From positions 1-56,358 of the forward strand of contig NZ_JAPNLK010000019.1 in assembly GCF_026627505.1 (NCBI RefSeq): 56,358 nt of DNA, in the 5' to 3' direction. Positions 26,059 to 33,311 of the stretch are shown here, piece by piece. Below the pieces are notes generated by a model, which did no database searches, was not told the origin of the DNA, and saw only the letters and a list, made by a program, of their open reading frames with translations. The DNA comes from Streptomyces sp. H27-H5. Lineage in GTDB: Bacteria; Actinomycetota; Actinomycetes; Streptomycetales; Streptomycetaceae. Positions within the stretch are counted from its first letter, which is position 1. Each line of letters begins with the position of its first letter. Position numbers and translations under genes: made by a program.

Positions 26059-26678
26059 TGGGCGACGTCCCTCTCTTCGACCTGTCCGGCGTGGAGGTGG
26101 TCCCGGCCGCCGTCGCGGTCCTGGAGGCCGTCCCCTTCGAGGAGCAGGCGGCCGCGTCGACTCCCGTGCTCGTGTTCGCCGTTCGCGGGCTGCCCGGCCC
26201 CCAGGGCAGTAAGCGCCACGTCGGCAACGGTCGGATGATCGAGTCCTCGAAGAAGGTCAAGCCGTGGCGCGCGGACGTGGTGGCGGCGGCGGTCGAGGCA
26301 CGTGAGGCGGTCGCCGGCTTCATCAAGCTGGACGGGCCGTTGCGCGTGGACATGGTGTTCTGCCTGGACCGGCCGAAGGGGCACATGGGGACCGGCCGGA
26401 ACGCCGGCCTCGTCCGCCCTTCGGCGCCCCTGCGCCCGCACGTCAAGCCGGACCTGTCGAAGTTGGTCCGGGCGACCGAGGACGCCCTGACGACCGCCGG
26501 TGTGTACGGGGATGACGCGCTGATCGTGGACTTCGGTCGGGTCGGGAAGTGGTACACGAGCGATCACGGTCGGGTGCCGGACGTCCTGGACTCCCCCGGC
26601 TGCCTGATCCGCCTGTGGCGCGTCGAGCCCGTGCCGGAGCAGCGGCAGGAGGCCGGGCCCTGCGATGTGGCTGCTTGA
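26055..26678 (+). CDS. RusA-family Holliday junction resolvase
   Basis: 207 aa. After a ~35-residue leader the RusA core begins VRGLPGPQGSKRHVG and continues with HVKPDLSKLVRATEDALT and DDALIVDF, giving the conserved aspartates and lysine. It cleaves four-way junctions, fitting the YqaJ/RecT recombination module. Start GTG 26055 (GTGA overlap) or ATG 26058 immediately after. Confidence 0.88.
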   Translation: MMGDVPLFDLSGVEVVPAAVAVLEAVPFEEQAAASTPVLVFAVRGLPGPQGSKRHVGNGRMIESSKKVKPWRADVVAAAVEAREAVAGFIKLDGPLRVDMVFCLDRPKGHMGTGRNAGLVRPSAPLRPHVKPDLSKLVRATEDALTTAGVYGDDALIVDFGRVGKWYTSDHGRVPDVLDSPGCLIRLWRVEPVPEQRQEAGPCDVAA

Positions 26679-27000
26679 GCTGCTGGTGGGCGTCGCGGCC
26701 GTGGTGGAGGCCCTCCTGGTCTCGGCCCCCTGGTGGGGCCCGGTCCTCGCCGCCGTCGGGGCGGTCGCCCTGTGGCGGCACCTCCGGCCCCCCGCCCCGC
26801 CCCGGACACAAGGGCGGACACCCCGGCGGACAGTCCGGCGGACACGGCGGACAGGTGTCCTCACCGCTGCCCGCCGGGGGGCGGGCACCTGTCCGCCCCT
26901 GGACACGCCATCACACCTGACCTGCGCGGACACGTGCCCGGACAGGTCCGAGGACACCTGTCCGGGGCTGTCCGGACACGAGGAGAGAGGAGCCCGCTGA
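26665..27000 (+). CDS. Small membrane protein overlapping the GGACA array
   Basis: 111 aa from ATG 26665, overlapping the rusA end by 14 bp. Two adjacent hydrophobic segments (about 2-20 and 24-40) precede a highly basic, R/T-rich tail encoded by GGACA repeats. The tail may be a by-product of the DNA repeat rather than a selected sequence. Its stop overlaps the next start (TGATG). Confidence 0.55.
   Translation: MWLLELLVGVAAVVEALLVSAPWWGPVLAAVGAVALWRHLRPPAPPRTQGRTPRRTVRRTRRTGVLTAARRGAGTCPPLDTPSHLTCADTCPDRSEDTCPGLSGHEERGAR
26804..26979. repeat. GGACA(C/G) repeat array 1
   Basis: Ten GGACAC/GGACAG units start at 26804, 26816, 26828, 26840, 26849, 26901, 26928, 26940, 26952 and 26974, and several TGTCC units lie on the opposite strand between them. 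The first four are exactly 12 bp apart. They overlap the end of a coding frame. Candidate protein-binding array (origin iterons or a transfer locus). Confidence 0.6.
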
Positions 27001-27350
27001 TGCCCCGTCCCGGTCGCTACTGGCCCGACACCCGCCACGCGCCCAACCCCCGCCCGCCGCACTGGGATCAAGACGCGGCATGCCGCCTCGGCAACCCGTT
27101 GGTGTTCTTCCCCGAGGGCGAGAAGGACGCCGTCCTGGAGGACACCGCCGAGGCCAAGCGGATCTGCCGTACCTGCCCGGTCATCCATCCGTGCCTGGTC
27201 GAGGCGCTGGAGCGCGGCGAGCAGTGGGGGGTGTGGGGCGGTCTGGACGAGGGGGAGCGGGAGCGGCTGCTCCTGCGTCGTCGGGCCCAGGAGTCGACGG
27301 ACGTCGAGGAGGCGGCCGATGTCGGGGCGCCGGCCGCAGCAGCAGCTTGA
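27000..27350 (+). CDS. WhiB-like iron-sulfur protein (element-borne)
   Basis: 116 aa. The four cysteines are at 28, 56, 59 and 65 (C-X2-C-X5-C in RICRTCPVIHPCL), followed by GVWGG (77-81) and EGERERLLLRRR. Wbl proteins on actinophages and plasmids bind the housekeeping sigma factor and redirect host transcription; that is the probable role here. It lies between the recombination genes and small zinc/HTH proteins. Confidence 0.9.
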   Translation: MPRPGRYWPDTRHAPNPRPPHWDQDAACRLGNPLVFFPEGEKDAVLEDTAEAKRICRTCPVIHPCLVEALERGEQWGVWGGLDEGERERLLLRRRAQESTDVEEAADVGAPAAAAA

Positions 27351-27568
27351 CCCGCCCCCCGACCGGGGTCCTGAACTGGAGGGACGGCCGGCACTGGTCC
27401 GAGCGCGAATTGCCGTGCCGGTACTGCGGCCGGCCGACCAACCTCCGGGACTCCGCCCGTCACCCCGCGCACAAGTTGTGCGCCGAGGCGGCGATCCGGC
27501 AGCAGATCGCCGACCAGGCCGAGGCGTACGAGAACGAACGACTCACCGATCGAGAGGAACACCCATGA
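27347..27568 (+). CDS. Small zinc-finger protein with a TTG start
   Basis: 73 aa. TTG 27347 overlaps the whiB-like stop (TTGA). Contains ELPCRYCGRPTNL ... RHPAHKLCAE, a C-X2-C...H-X2-H-X2-C arrangement suggesting one zinc site. This frame, not the longer neighbouring frame, shows the cysteine/histidine pattern and couples to both neighbours. Confidence 0.65.
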   Translation: MTRPPTGVLNWRDGRHWSERELPCRYCGRPTNLRDSARHPAHKLCAEAAIRQQIADQAEAYENERLTDREEHP

Positions 27569-27813
27569 GCACCATCTCCGCCGCCCGCCCGTTGAGCCGG
27601 TACCGGTCTCGACTGTCCGGGGAGAAGCGCGCCGAACTGCGGGCGGACATTGCCCAGGCCTACCGGGACGGCGCCTCGATCCGGGCGGTGGCTCTCGCGG
27701 GGGACCTGTCGTACGGCACCGCCCGGAAGATGCTCCTGGAGGCGGACGTCAAGCTCCGGGGCCGGGGCGGGGCGCGTTCCGCCGCCCGCGCTGCCACCGT
27801 GGCGGGCCAGTGA
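27565..27813 (+). CDS. Small helix-turn-helix protein
   Basis: 82 aa, ATG 27565 (ATGA overlap). The core AYRDGASIRAVALAGDLSYG then TARKMLLEA is a simple helix-turn-helix like those of resolvases and Lsr2-type tails. It ends in a basic R/G-rich tail. Probable DNA-binding regulator or nucleoid-associated protein. Confidence 0.72.
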   Translation: MSTISAARPLSRYRSRLSGEKRAELRADIAQAYRDGASIRAVALAGDLSYGTARKMLLEADVKLRGRGGARSAARAATVAGQ

Positions 27814-28193
27814 ACGCGGGACGAGAGCGGATCGTCCAGGCCGTCACCGGCGCGATCATCGTGGCCGTCACGGTCGCGCTGCTCTTCCTCGTCCTGGACG
27901 CCTGCACGGCCGCCGGCGACGAGGACGAGGACGGACCGTGCGGACTGTCCGCGCTGTCCGCCGCCGCCCGCCCGGCCTCACCGCCGCGTCCGGCGGCGCC
28001 GGCCGTCAAGGCCCCGTCCCTGGACAAGGCGCCGACCCTCCCGAAGGTCCCGGCCGTCAAGGCACCGGCCGCGGCAGGCCCCACCGCCGCCGCCCCGGTC
28101 CTCGAAGCGCCGGCCGTGCAACAGCCCCACACCCCCACCCCCAGCAAGAGCAAGAAGACCGGGCACCGCGACTTCGACCTCTGCGACGACTGA
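27810..28193 (+). CDS. Membrane-anchored P/A/K-rich protein
   Basis: 127 aa from GTG 27810 (GTGA overlap). One transmembrane helix (about 10-31) with a cysteine just after it, then ~90 residues of APxVKAP-like repeats, ending KTGHRDFDLCDD. The extracytoplasmic part looks like a wall-spanning stalk. Last gene of its operon. Confidence 0.65.
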   Translation: MNAGRERIVQAVTGAIIVAVTVALLFLVLDACTAAGDEDEDGPCGLSALSAAARPASPPRPAAPAVKAPSLDKAPTLPKVPAVKAPAAAGPTAAAPVLEAPAVQQPHTPTPSKSKKTGHRDFDLCDD

Positions 28194-28202
28194 CCCACCT
28201 CC

Positions 28203-28228
28203 GGCCCGGGGCCCACCAGCCCCGGGCC
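28203..28228 (+). terminator. Terminator
   Basis: GGCCCGGGG (28203-28211) and CCCCGGGCC (28220-28228) form a 9-bp stem directly after the membrane-anchored protein gene. Confidence 0.65.
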
Positions 28229-28278
28229 CCACCCCCCACGCCCGCGCCCTCGCCCGCGCCCGACCGTACGGAGCCCTC

Positions 28279-28788
28279 GTGCCCATCGACCCCGCCACCC
28301 TGCCGCGCCTCTTCCACGGGGGCGCCGCCGGCCTCCAGTTGGGCGACCTCATCGAGCCCGGCCACAACCGGACCGTGGACGGGTGCCCGACATGCGCCGC
28401 GCGCGAGCAGGGCAAGCGCCATCTGGCCTCCGGGCAGAGCAGCCTGGAGCCGCCGACCGGCCGGCCGGACCGCGTGTACGTCACCTCGGACCGGGGGTAC
28501 GCCCGCTTCTACTCGTCCCTCGCCGCCGGGGACCTGTACGTCGTGGAGCTCGTCGGCGACGTCGAGCGGTCCACCGAGGACTACTTCCCGACCTGGTGCG
28601 CGCCGGCGGCCCGGGTCACGTCCGTCTTCACCCGGGCCGTGGTGCGCTCCCCGGAGGAACGGGCACGCCTGGACCAACGGTGGAGGTTGCTGGAGGAGGC
28701 CGTCTACCGGGACCGGCAGGCCGAGGCCTACGCCGCGATGATCGCGCACGCCGAAGAGACCGCCCCGGGTGGGGACGGCCTCGCGTGA
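28279..28788 (+). CDS. Arr-like ADP-ribosyltransferase-fold protein
   Basis: 169 aa from GTG 28279 with GGAG upstream. The N terminus LFHGGAAGLQLGDLIEPGHN matches the start of rifampin ADP-ribosyltransferase (Arr): a catalytic-type His (His13) then G-D-x-I-x-P-G. RVYVTSDRGYARFYSS (Tyr67) and LYVVELVGDVERSTEDY follow, as the second and third active-site strands do. A CPTC pair is inserted after the first motif. Arr enzymes transfer ADP-ribose from NAD to small molecules; related folds in mobile elements modify host or competitor targets. The target here is unknown. Confidence 0.65.
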   Translation: MPIDPATLPRLFHGGAAGLQLGDLIEPGHNRTVDGCPTCAAREQGKRHLASGQSSLEPPTGRPDRVYVTSDRGYARFYSSLAAGDLYVVELVGDVERSTEDYFPTWCAPAARVTSVFTRAVVRSPEERARLDQRWRLLEEAVYRDRQAEAYAAMIAHAEETAPGGDGLA

Positions 28789-28796
28789 GCCGTGGA

Positions 28797-29024
28797 TCAG
28801 CTGGCCTGCTGCTCCTCGACCGGCGTCCGTCCGCGAAGGGCGGCCACGGTGCGCCGGTCTTCCAGGGCTTGGCGGTAGAAGCCCTCAGACACAAGGACGG
28901 CCTGCGTCTTCTCGCGGCGCGTGAGCAGGATGCGTTCCCCGACAAGGCGGACGCGAGCAATGACCTCAGTGAGATTCGCACGGGCGTCGGAAACGCCAAC
29001 TTGGACTTCCTGCGACTGACTCAT
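28797..29024 (-). CDS. Phd/YefM-type antitoxin, no cognate toxin visible
   Basis: 75 aa: VGVSDARANLTEVIARV is the DNA-binding N-terminal fold of Phd/YefM antitoxins and the rest (LLTRREKTQAVLVSEGFYRQAL) the toxin-neutralising helix. No RelE/YoeB/Doc-type gene follows; the downstream neighbour is the convergent Arr-like gene, 8 bp away. TGTACA, the core of YefM operators, occurs at 29097-29102, and ACATG/CATGT pairs lie in between. Confidence 0.8.
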   Translation of the reverse strand: MSQSQEVQVGVSDARANLTEVIARVRLVGERILLTRREKTQAVLVSEGFYRQALEDRRTVAALRGRTPVEEQQAS

Positions 29025-29203
29025 AGATCGAGCGTACATGACGACCCGCCGAACGTGCATGTCCGACGGGAACGCGCACATGGCATTGCGTCGTGTTGTA
29101 CAGTTCGAGCCGAGAGTCAAGATCGCCAACGGCGGCGCATGCCTCAGTCCACCGGCTCCTGACTCTCCCCCCACCCATGCCCCAGTAGAGAGACGAGGCG
29201 CCC

Positions 29204-29248
29204 GTGACGCACACGCACTCACGCCTCACCGTCGGGGGGTCCCGTTGA
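29204..29248 (+). CDS. 14-codon leader peptide upstream of the replication-like gene
   Basis: GTG 29204 opens MTHTHSRLTVGGSR and stops at TGA 29246-29248, which overlaps the TTG start of the following gene (TTGA). A purine-rich GAGAGACGAGG lies 6-17 bases upstream of the GTG, whereas the TTG has no RBS of its own. This suggests translational coupling. Confidence 0.4.
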   Translation: MTHTHSRLTVGGSR

Positions 29249-30747
29249 AGGCGTACGACCGGGCCCGTGGCATCGCCGCCGTGGTCGCCGCTGCCCGCGC
29301 TGCCGACCCCAACCCGGACGACCCGTTCGAGCTGGAGGCCCTGGACGAGCTGCCGTTCGTCCAGATCCCCCACTGGGTCCCCCTGGCTATTGCAGCCCTC
29401 GATGGACCCCGGCCAGCAACGAAGGCCAGCGCCATCGCGCTCTACAACTTCCTGGCCATGCACCTGTCCATGAGCCGTGACGACCGGTACGTCTGGCCGA
29501 CGAGAGACACCCTGGCCGCGCTCATGGGGTACTCCCGCGCCGACAAGATCAGCCCGTTCGCGAACCTGTTGATCGAGGTGGAGGCGCTGGTCGTGATCAA
29601 GGTCCCCAACGGGACCGGTCCCGAGCAGCGGAACGTCTACCGGCTCCGGCGCAACCCGCCTCCAGGATTCACGGGGCACCTCCTCATGTCGCAGATCTAC
29701 TCCACGGCGGAGGGGCTGACGGAGGCCGCTGCCGGCGTTATCGCAGGTGGCGCCGTGTGCCCTCAATCGGGGGTAGGCGTGGAACCCGAATCCGGGTCAG
29801 TAACAACAACAACTCCTAACAAGAACAAGGAACAACAAACCCCAGCGCCTTCGGCGCGTAGCGCTGGTGACGTCCGTAGGACTAGTGCAGGTAGTAGCGC
29901 GCGCGACGAGTCGAGCAGCGGCTACGCCGCGTCGGACCCGACTGGTCCTGTTGCTGATGTGGTTGGTGAGGAACCGGCAGGCGGGGGCGTGCGGGGTCGG
30001 CAGCGGTCGGGTGGGGTGGGAGCCTCGATTCCGGCGCAGCGACCGGCAGGCGGGAAGCAGGCGCCGGCAGGGGGCACGGGTGCCCGGAAGCCGAGCCCGT
30101 TCCCGCCGGAGCTCCGGGAAGCGATCTACGCCACCGAGCGCCTGTTGCCGCCCGAGCTGCGCGCCGTCCTGGCCGTGAAGTTCCCGTACGGGCACCTCCC
30201 GAACGCGAACCGGCAGGTGATCGCGGAGTCGCTGATGCTCCGGTCGCCGGCGCAGTTGGGGGAGCGTGCCGCCCGCCGCTGGATCTCGTACGGGTACGAC
30301 CGCGACCACCACGACGGTGGCCTCCGCTCGCCGCTGGGCGTGGTCGAGGAGCTGCTACGCCGGACCCCGTACTGCCCCGAGGACTGGTGCGAGGACGGGA
30401 CCAACATCCACACCGGCGCCGTCTGTGAGGCGTGCGTGACCCGCGTCGAGCAGCGGCGCGCGGACCGGATCGCCGGCAAGCCGGTACCCCGGCATCGCCC
30501 GCCGCGGCTGTACCGCGACGTCGAGGAGTGCGTGGTGTGTGACCACCCGTTCCCCGACGACGTCCCCGACACGCGGGTGTGTTCCGACTGCCAGGTCGAG
30601 CTGGACCGGGGCGCCGCCCACATCAACGGCACCCCCGAGCCCGAGGCCCCGGCCGAGCCGGAGCCCGAGCACTGCAAGGCCGGCCCCAGCAGCGCGTACC
30701 GGGCCGCCCGCGCGGCCAAGGCCGCGAAGACCCCCGCCCCGTTCTAG
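29245..30747 (+). CDS. Replication-initiator-like winged-helix protein
   Basis: 500 aa from TTG 29245. The N-terminal region resembles phage replication organisers (lambda O / DnaD type): KASAIALYNFLAMHLSMSRD, YVWPTRDTLAALMGYS, LIEVEALVVIKV. A disordered middle (about 180-290) is encoded by sequence containing an AT-rich tract. The C-terminal part has a helical block and a zinc ribbon, CVVCDH ... CSDCQ. Upstream ATGs in the same frame lack RBS support. Probably initiates element replication; the family assignment is by pattern only. Confidence 0.6.
   Translation: MKAYDRARGIAAVVAAARAADPNPDDPFELEALDELPFVQIPHWVPLAIAALDGPRPATKASAIALYNFLAMHLSMSRDDRYVWPTRDTLAALMGYSRADKISPFANLLIEVEALVVIKVPNGTGPEQRNVYRLRRNPPPGFTGHLLMSQIYSTAEGLTEAAAGVIAGGAVCPQSGVGVEPESGSVTTTTPNKNKEQQTPAPSARSAGDVRRTSAGSSARDESSSGYAASDPTGPVADVVGEEPAGGGVRGRQRSGGVGASIPAQRPAGGKQAPAGGTGARKPSPFPPELREAIYATERLLPPELRAVLAVKFPYGHLPNANRQVIAESLMLRSPAQLGERAARRWISYGYDRDHHDGGLRSPLGVVEELLRRTPYCPEDWCEDGTNIHTGAVCEACVTRVEQRRADRIAGKPVPRHRPPRLYRDVEECVVCDHPFPDDVPDTRVCSDCQVELDRGAAHINGTPEPEAPAEPEPEHCKAGPSSAYRAARAAKAAKTPAPF
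29801..29857. other. AT-rich tract plus small hairpin inside the replication-like gene
   Basis: 29801-29840 consists mainly of AAC/ACA triplets and is far poorer in GC than any nearby coding sequence. It is followed by GCGCC-TTC-GGCGC (29845-29857). In lambda-like phages the origin lies inside the initiator gene in an equivalent place, so this is a candidate origin unwinding region. Confidence 0.4.
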
Positions 30748-30759
30748 GAGGAGACGACC

Positions 30760-31647
30760 GTGACCAACTTCCGCCCCCACCCGAAGGACGCCGAGATCCG
30801 GCAGCTCCTGGGCCAGGGCCTGACCAACGCCGAGATCCACCGGCGCCTGAACGTCGGGGCCAGCTCCGTTGCCCGTATCCGTGCCGCGGCCGGTATCCCG
30901 CCGGTGCCGCGCGCCAACTGGGCGTACCCCGCCCACCCGAAGGCGCACACCATTCGGGTGCTGCTGCACGAGGGGTACGGCAACGCGGAGATCGCCCGGC
31001 GTACCGGCGCCGACGTCGCCACCGTGGCCCGGGTCCGCGAGGAACGAGGCATCGGCCCGTCCACCATCCCGGCGACCACGACCCGTTGGAAGGGCGGTCA
31101 CCCGAAGGACGCGGCGATCCGGGCCCTGCTCGCGGACCACTCCAGCGAGGAGATCGCCCGGCTCCTCCACGCCGACCCGGCCGCCGTCCGCCGGATCCGC
31201 GCCGAGGCCGGCATCACCTACGTGGCCCCGGTGTTCGCCACCGCGCTGGACAAGTGGAAGTCCCTCGTCCGCGAGGTCGACGGCGGCCACCTGGAATGGC
31301 TGGGGGAGCGCGGCGGACCCTCCAGGACGCCGGTCATGCGGTTCCGCGAACGGTCCGTCACCCCGGCCGGGATCGCCTTCACCCAGCGCACGGGCCGGGC
31401 ACCAGTCGGCGCGGTCCGCGCCGAATGCGATTACCCCGGGTGCATGGCCCCGGCCCACGTGGACGACGCGCCCGGACGCATGCTCATCCGCTCCCAGATC
31501 CGCGCCCTGCGCGGCCTGCCCGCCCCGCCCGCCCACTGCCAGCAGGGCCACGACCAGGCCGTCCACGGCCGGTACGAGACCGCCGGCGCCCCGTACTGCC
31601 TGGCCTGCAAGCGCGACCAGAAGCGCGCTGCACGAGCCACCGGCTGA
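30760..31647 (+). CDS. Protein with three tandem HTH units and a zinc-finger tail
   Basis: 295 aa, GTG 30760 with AGGAGGAGA upstream. Three related units begin HPKDAEIRQLLGQGLTNAEI, HPKAHTIRVLLHEGYGNAEI and HPKDAAIRALLADHSSEEI (about 7-50, 65-110, 112-155), each ending in a recognition-helix-like VARIRAAAGI/VRRIRAEAGI. The tail contains CDYPGCMAPAHVDD and CQQGH ... YCLACKR, an HNH- or zinc-ribbon-like site. It probably binds repeated DNA sites. Confidence 0.7.
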   Translation: MTNFRPHPKDAEIRQLLGQGLTNAEIHRRLNVGASSVARIRAAAGIPPVPRANWAYPAHPKAHTIRVLLHEGYGNAEIARRTGADVATVARVREERGIGPSTIPATTTRWKGGHPKDAAIRALLADHSSEEIARLLHADPAAVRRIRAEAGITYVAPVFATALDKWKSLVREVDGGHLEWLGERGGPSRTPVMRFRERSVTPAGIAFTQRTGRAPVGAVRAECDYPGCMAPAHVDDAPGRMLIRSQIRALRGLPAPPAHCQQGHDQAVHGRYETAGAPYCLACKRDQKRAARATG

Positions 31648-31670
31648 CCCCCGACCCTGGAGACCACCTG

Positions 31671-32153
31671 ATGACCATCTGGCCCGACATGAACCCGATC
31701 CCGGAGGGCTACTACGCCATCCCGGACCCGGACGACTCCACAACGATGACGTACTGGCGCCGCGCGATCACCCCGAAGACCAACGGCCTCAAGGCGTGGC
31801 CCGCGAAGGCGTGGTTCGGCCCCGCGATCCCCCTCCGCGCCGATGCCCCCGAGGACCGGGCGGAACGCGACCGCTTTGTCGCGGCCTGGTCCGAGAGCCG
31901 CCGCGTCTACATGACGAAGATCATCGACGCGATCCTCGCCGAGCTGGACGACGCCCGCCGCCGCTTCTCGACCTTCTCCATCCGCTGCTGGTCCTGCGGC
32001 CGGGCGCTCCGCGACGAGACGTCGAAGACGTACGGGATCGGCCCGGAGTGCAGGGCCGGCATGGACCCGGCAGTCCTGGCCCGGTTCTGCACTCCGGCAG
32101 TCGGACGCGCCCACGTTGCCCAGCTCGCCACGACCGAGGACGGCCCCCGATGA
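31671..32153 (+). CDS. DUF6011-like zinc-binding protein
   Basis: 160 aa. The C-terminal block IRCWSCGRALRDETSKTYG then IGPECRAG is the CxxCGRxL...S...GIGPEC signature seen in DUF6011-type proteins of actinobacterial phages and plasmids. The first 100 residues are unknown. Overlaps the next gene (ATGA). Confidence 0.7.
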   Translation: MTIWPDMNPIPEGYYAIPDPDDSTTMTYWRRAITPKTNGLKAWPAKAWFGPAIPLRADAPEDRAERDRFVAAWSESRRVYMTKIIDAILAELDDARRRFSTFSIRCWSCGRALRDETSKTYGIGPECRAGMDPAVLARFCTPAVGRAHVAQLATTEDGPR

Positions 32154-32380
32154 CCGGCAGGTCCCTCCCGCGCGGCGCGTACACGGCCACCCCGTGCCGC
32201 GCCTGCCGCACCCCGAAGCCCTCCCGCATGTACCTGTGCCCCGCCTGCTGGGCCCAGCTCACCCCGGCAGCGGCCCGCGCCCTCAACCGCGTGGACAGCC
32301 ACGCCCTGGCCCGACTCCGCCAACTCCACTCCCACATCGACAGCGGACTCCCGCTCGCAGAACTGGAGATCACCGAATGA
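32150..32380 (+). CDS. Small zinc-ribbon protein
   Basis: 76 aa. TPCRACRTPKPSRMYLCPAC gives two CxxC pairs spaced for one zinc, followed by a helical tail. ATGA overlaps on both sides. Function unknown. Confidence 0.65.
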   Translation: MTGRSLPRGAYTATPCRACRTPKPSRMYLCPACWAQLTPAAARALNRVDSHALARLRQLHSHIDSGLPLAELEITE

Positions 32381-32589
32381 GCGACACGTACGAGGTCCCG
32401 GCCCTCACCCGCGCCGAGGTCGGCGAACAGGACCGGGTCCAGCCGCGGCCGGCTGCCTGCCCGTCCTGCGTCCGGGGCACCCCCGTCGACCACTGGCCCT
32501 CGCCGCGCTGCGGCTCCTCGTTCCGCCGGGACGAGCAGGGCACCGAGCGCCTGTTCCGCACCCACTGCACCTGTGACGGCTGCTTCTGA
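32377..32589 (+). CDS. Small cysteine-rich protein
   Basis: 70 aa. CPSC, CGSSF and a terminal HCTCDGCF provide zinc-type cysteines. ATGA overlap with the previous gene; last gene before a strong terminator. Not recognised. Confidence 0.6.
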   Translation: MSDTYEVPALTRAEVGEQDRVQPRPAACPSCVRGTPVDHWPSPRCGSSFRRDEQGTERLFRTHCTCDGCF

Positions 32590-32596
32590 CCCGGAC

Positions 32597-32627
32597 GCGG
32601 CCCGCCCATAAGAGGTGGGCGGGCCGC
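32597..32627 (+). terminator. Terminator
   Basis: GCGGCCCGCCCA (32597-32608) and TGGGCGGGCCGC (32616-32627): a perfect 12-bp stem with a 7-nt loop. Confidence 0.85.
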
Positions 32628-32690
32628 ACCCGGAACCCTGCCACAACCCCACCCACAGCGGGCCCCGCGCCCGCAGACCTGGAGTACGCG

Positions 32691-33044
32691 ATGACCCTCG
32701 AACACCGCCGCGCCGTCACCGAAGCCCTGGAAGCCGCCGGCTGGACCGGCACCGCCGGACGCCTCGGCCACCTGCTCAAGCACCCGTCCGGCGCCGTGTG
32801 GGAGATCACCACGGAGGCCGGCGGCTGTGACCTGGACGTGCCCGACGCCGCCACCGTCACCTTCTCCAGCAGGGTCCCGAACCCGGTGGTGATCGCCGCG
32901 TGCCTGGCCGCGGCAGGGCAGCTCGACCCCGCCCACGTCACCGACCTGGAAGAGCGGGCCGCCTGGCTGGCCTCTCTGGAGGCCGCCGGCCTGGACAACT
33001 GGCCCGGCGTCGACGTCGCCCGCGAGATCCACAACCGCACCTGA
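32691..33044 (+). CDS. Hypothetical protein
   Basis: 117 aa from ATG 32691 (GGAG upstream). A compact alpha/beta pattern (LEAAGWTGTAGRLGHLLKHP, WEITTEAGGCDLDVPDAATV) with no recognised family. Flanked by terminators on both sides, so it is monocistronic. Confidence 0.6.
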   Translation: MTLEHRRAVTEALEAAGWTGTAGRLGHLLKHPSGAVWEITTEAGGCDLDVPDAATVTFSSRVPNPVVIAACLAAAGQLDPAHVTDLEERAAWLASLEAAGLDNWPGVDVAREIHNRT

Positions 33045-33050
33045 CCTCCC

Positions 33051-33081
33051 GGCGGCCCGCCCCGCTCCCGGGCGGGCCGCC
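33051..33081 (+). terminator. Terminator
   Basis: GGCGGCCCGCCC (33051-33062) and GGGCGGGCCGCC (33070-33081): perfect 12-bp stem, close in sequence to the hairpin at 32597. Confidence 0.85.
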
Positions 33082-33113
33082 CCCGCACCCCTCGCGTAAA
33101 GGACCCCACCCCC

Positions 33114-33296
33114 TTGGACCTGACGCTCACCGTGCCGGCCCCGGCCGCCCTGGACGCCGCGCTCACCGCGCTCCGGGCCGCCAACGCCCACATCAGCACG
33201 GGCTGCAGCCGCTGCACCCCGGCCGCCCAGGTGCCGGACATGTGCCCCGAGGGCCAGTCCCTCGCCCTCGCCGCCGTCGACCTCCTCACCCTCTGA
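33114..33296 (+). CDS. Small protein with a TTG start
   Basis: 60 aa. TTG 33114 follows AAAGGA at 10-15 bp. Contains STGCSRCTPAAQVPDMC, a possible small metal site. No other start is available in frame. Function unknown. Confidence 0.5.
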   Translation: MDLTLTVPAPAALDAALTALRAANAHISTGCSRCTPAAQVPDMCPEGQSLALAAVDLLTL

Positions 33297-33311
33297 CCCG
33301 GAAGGCCCACC

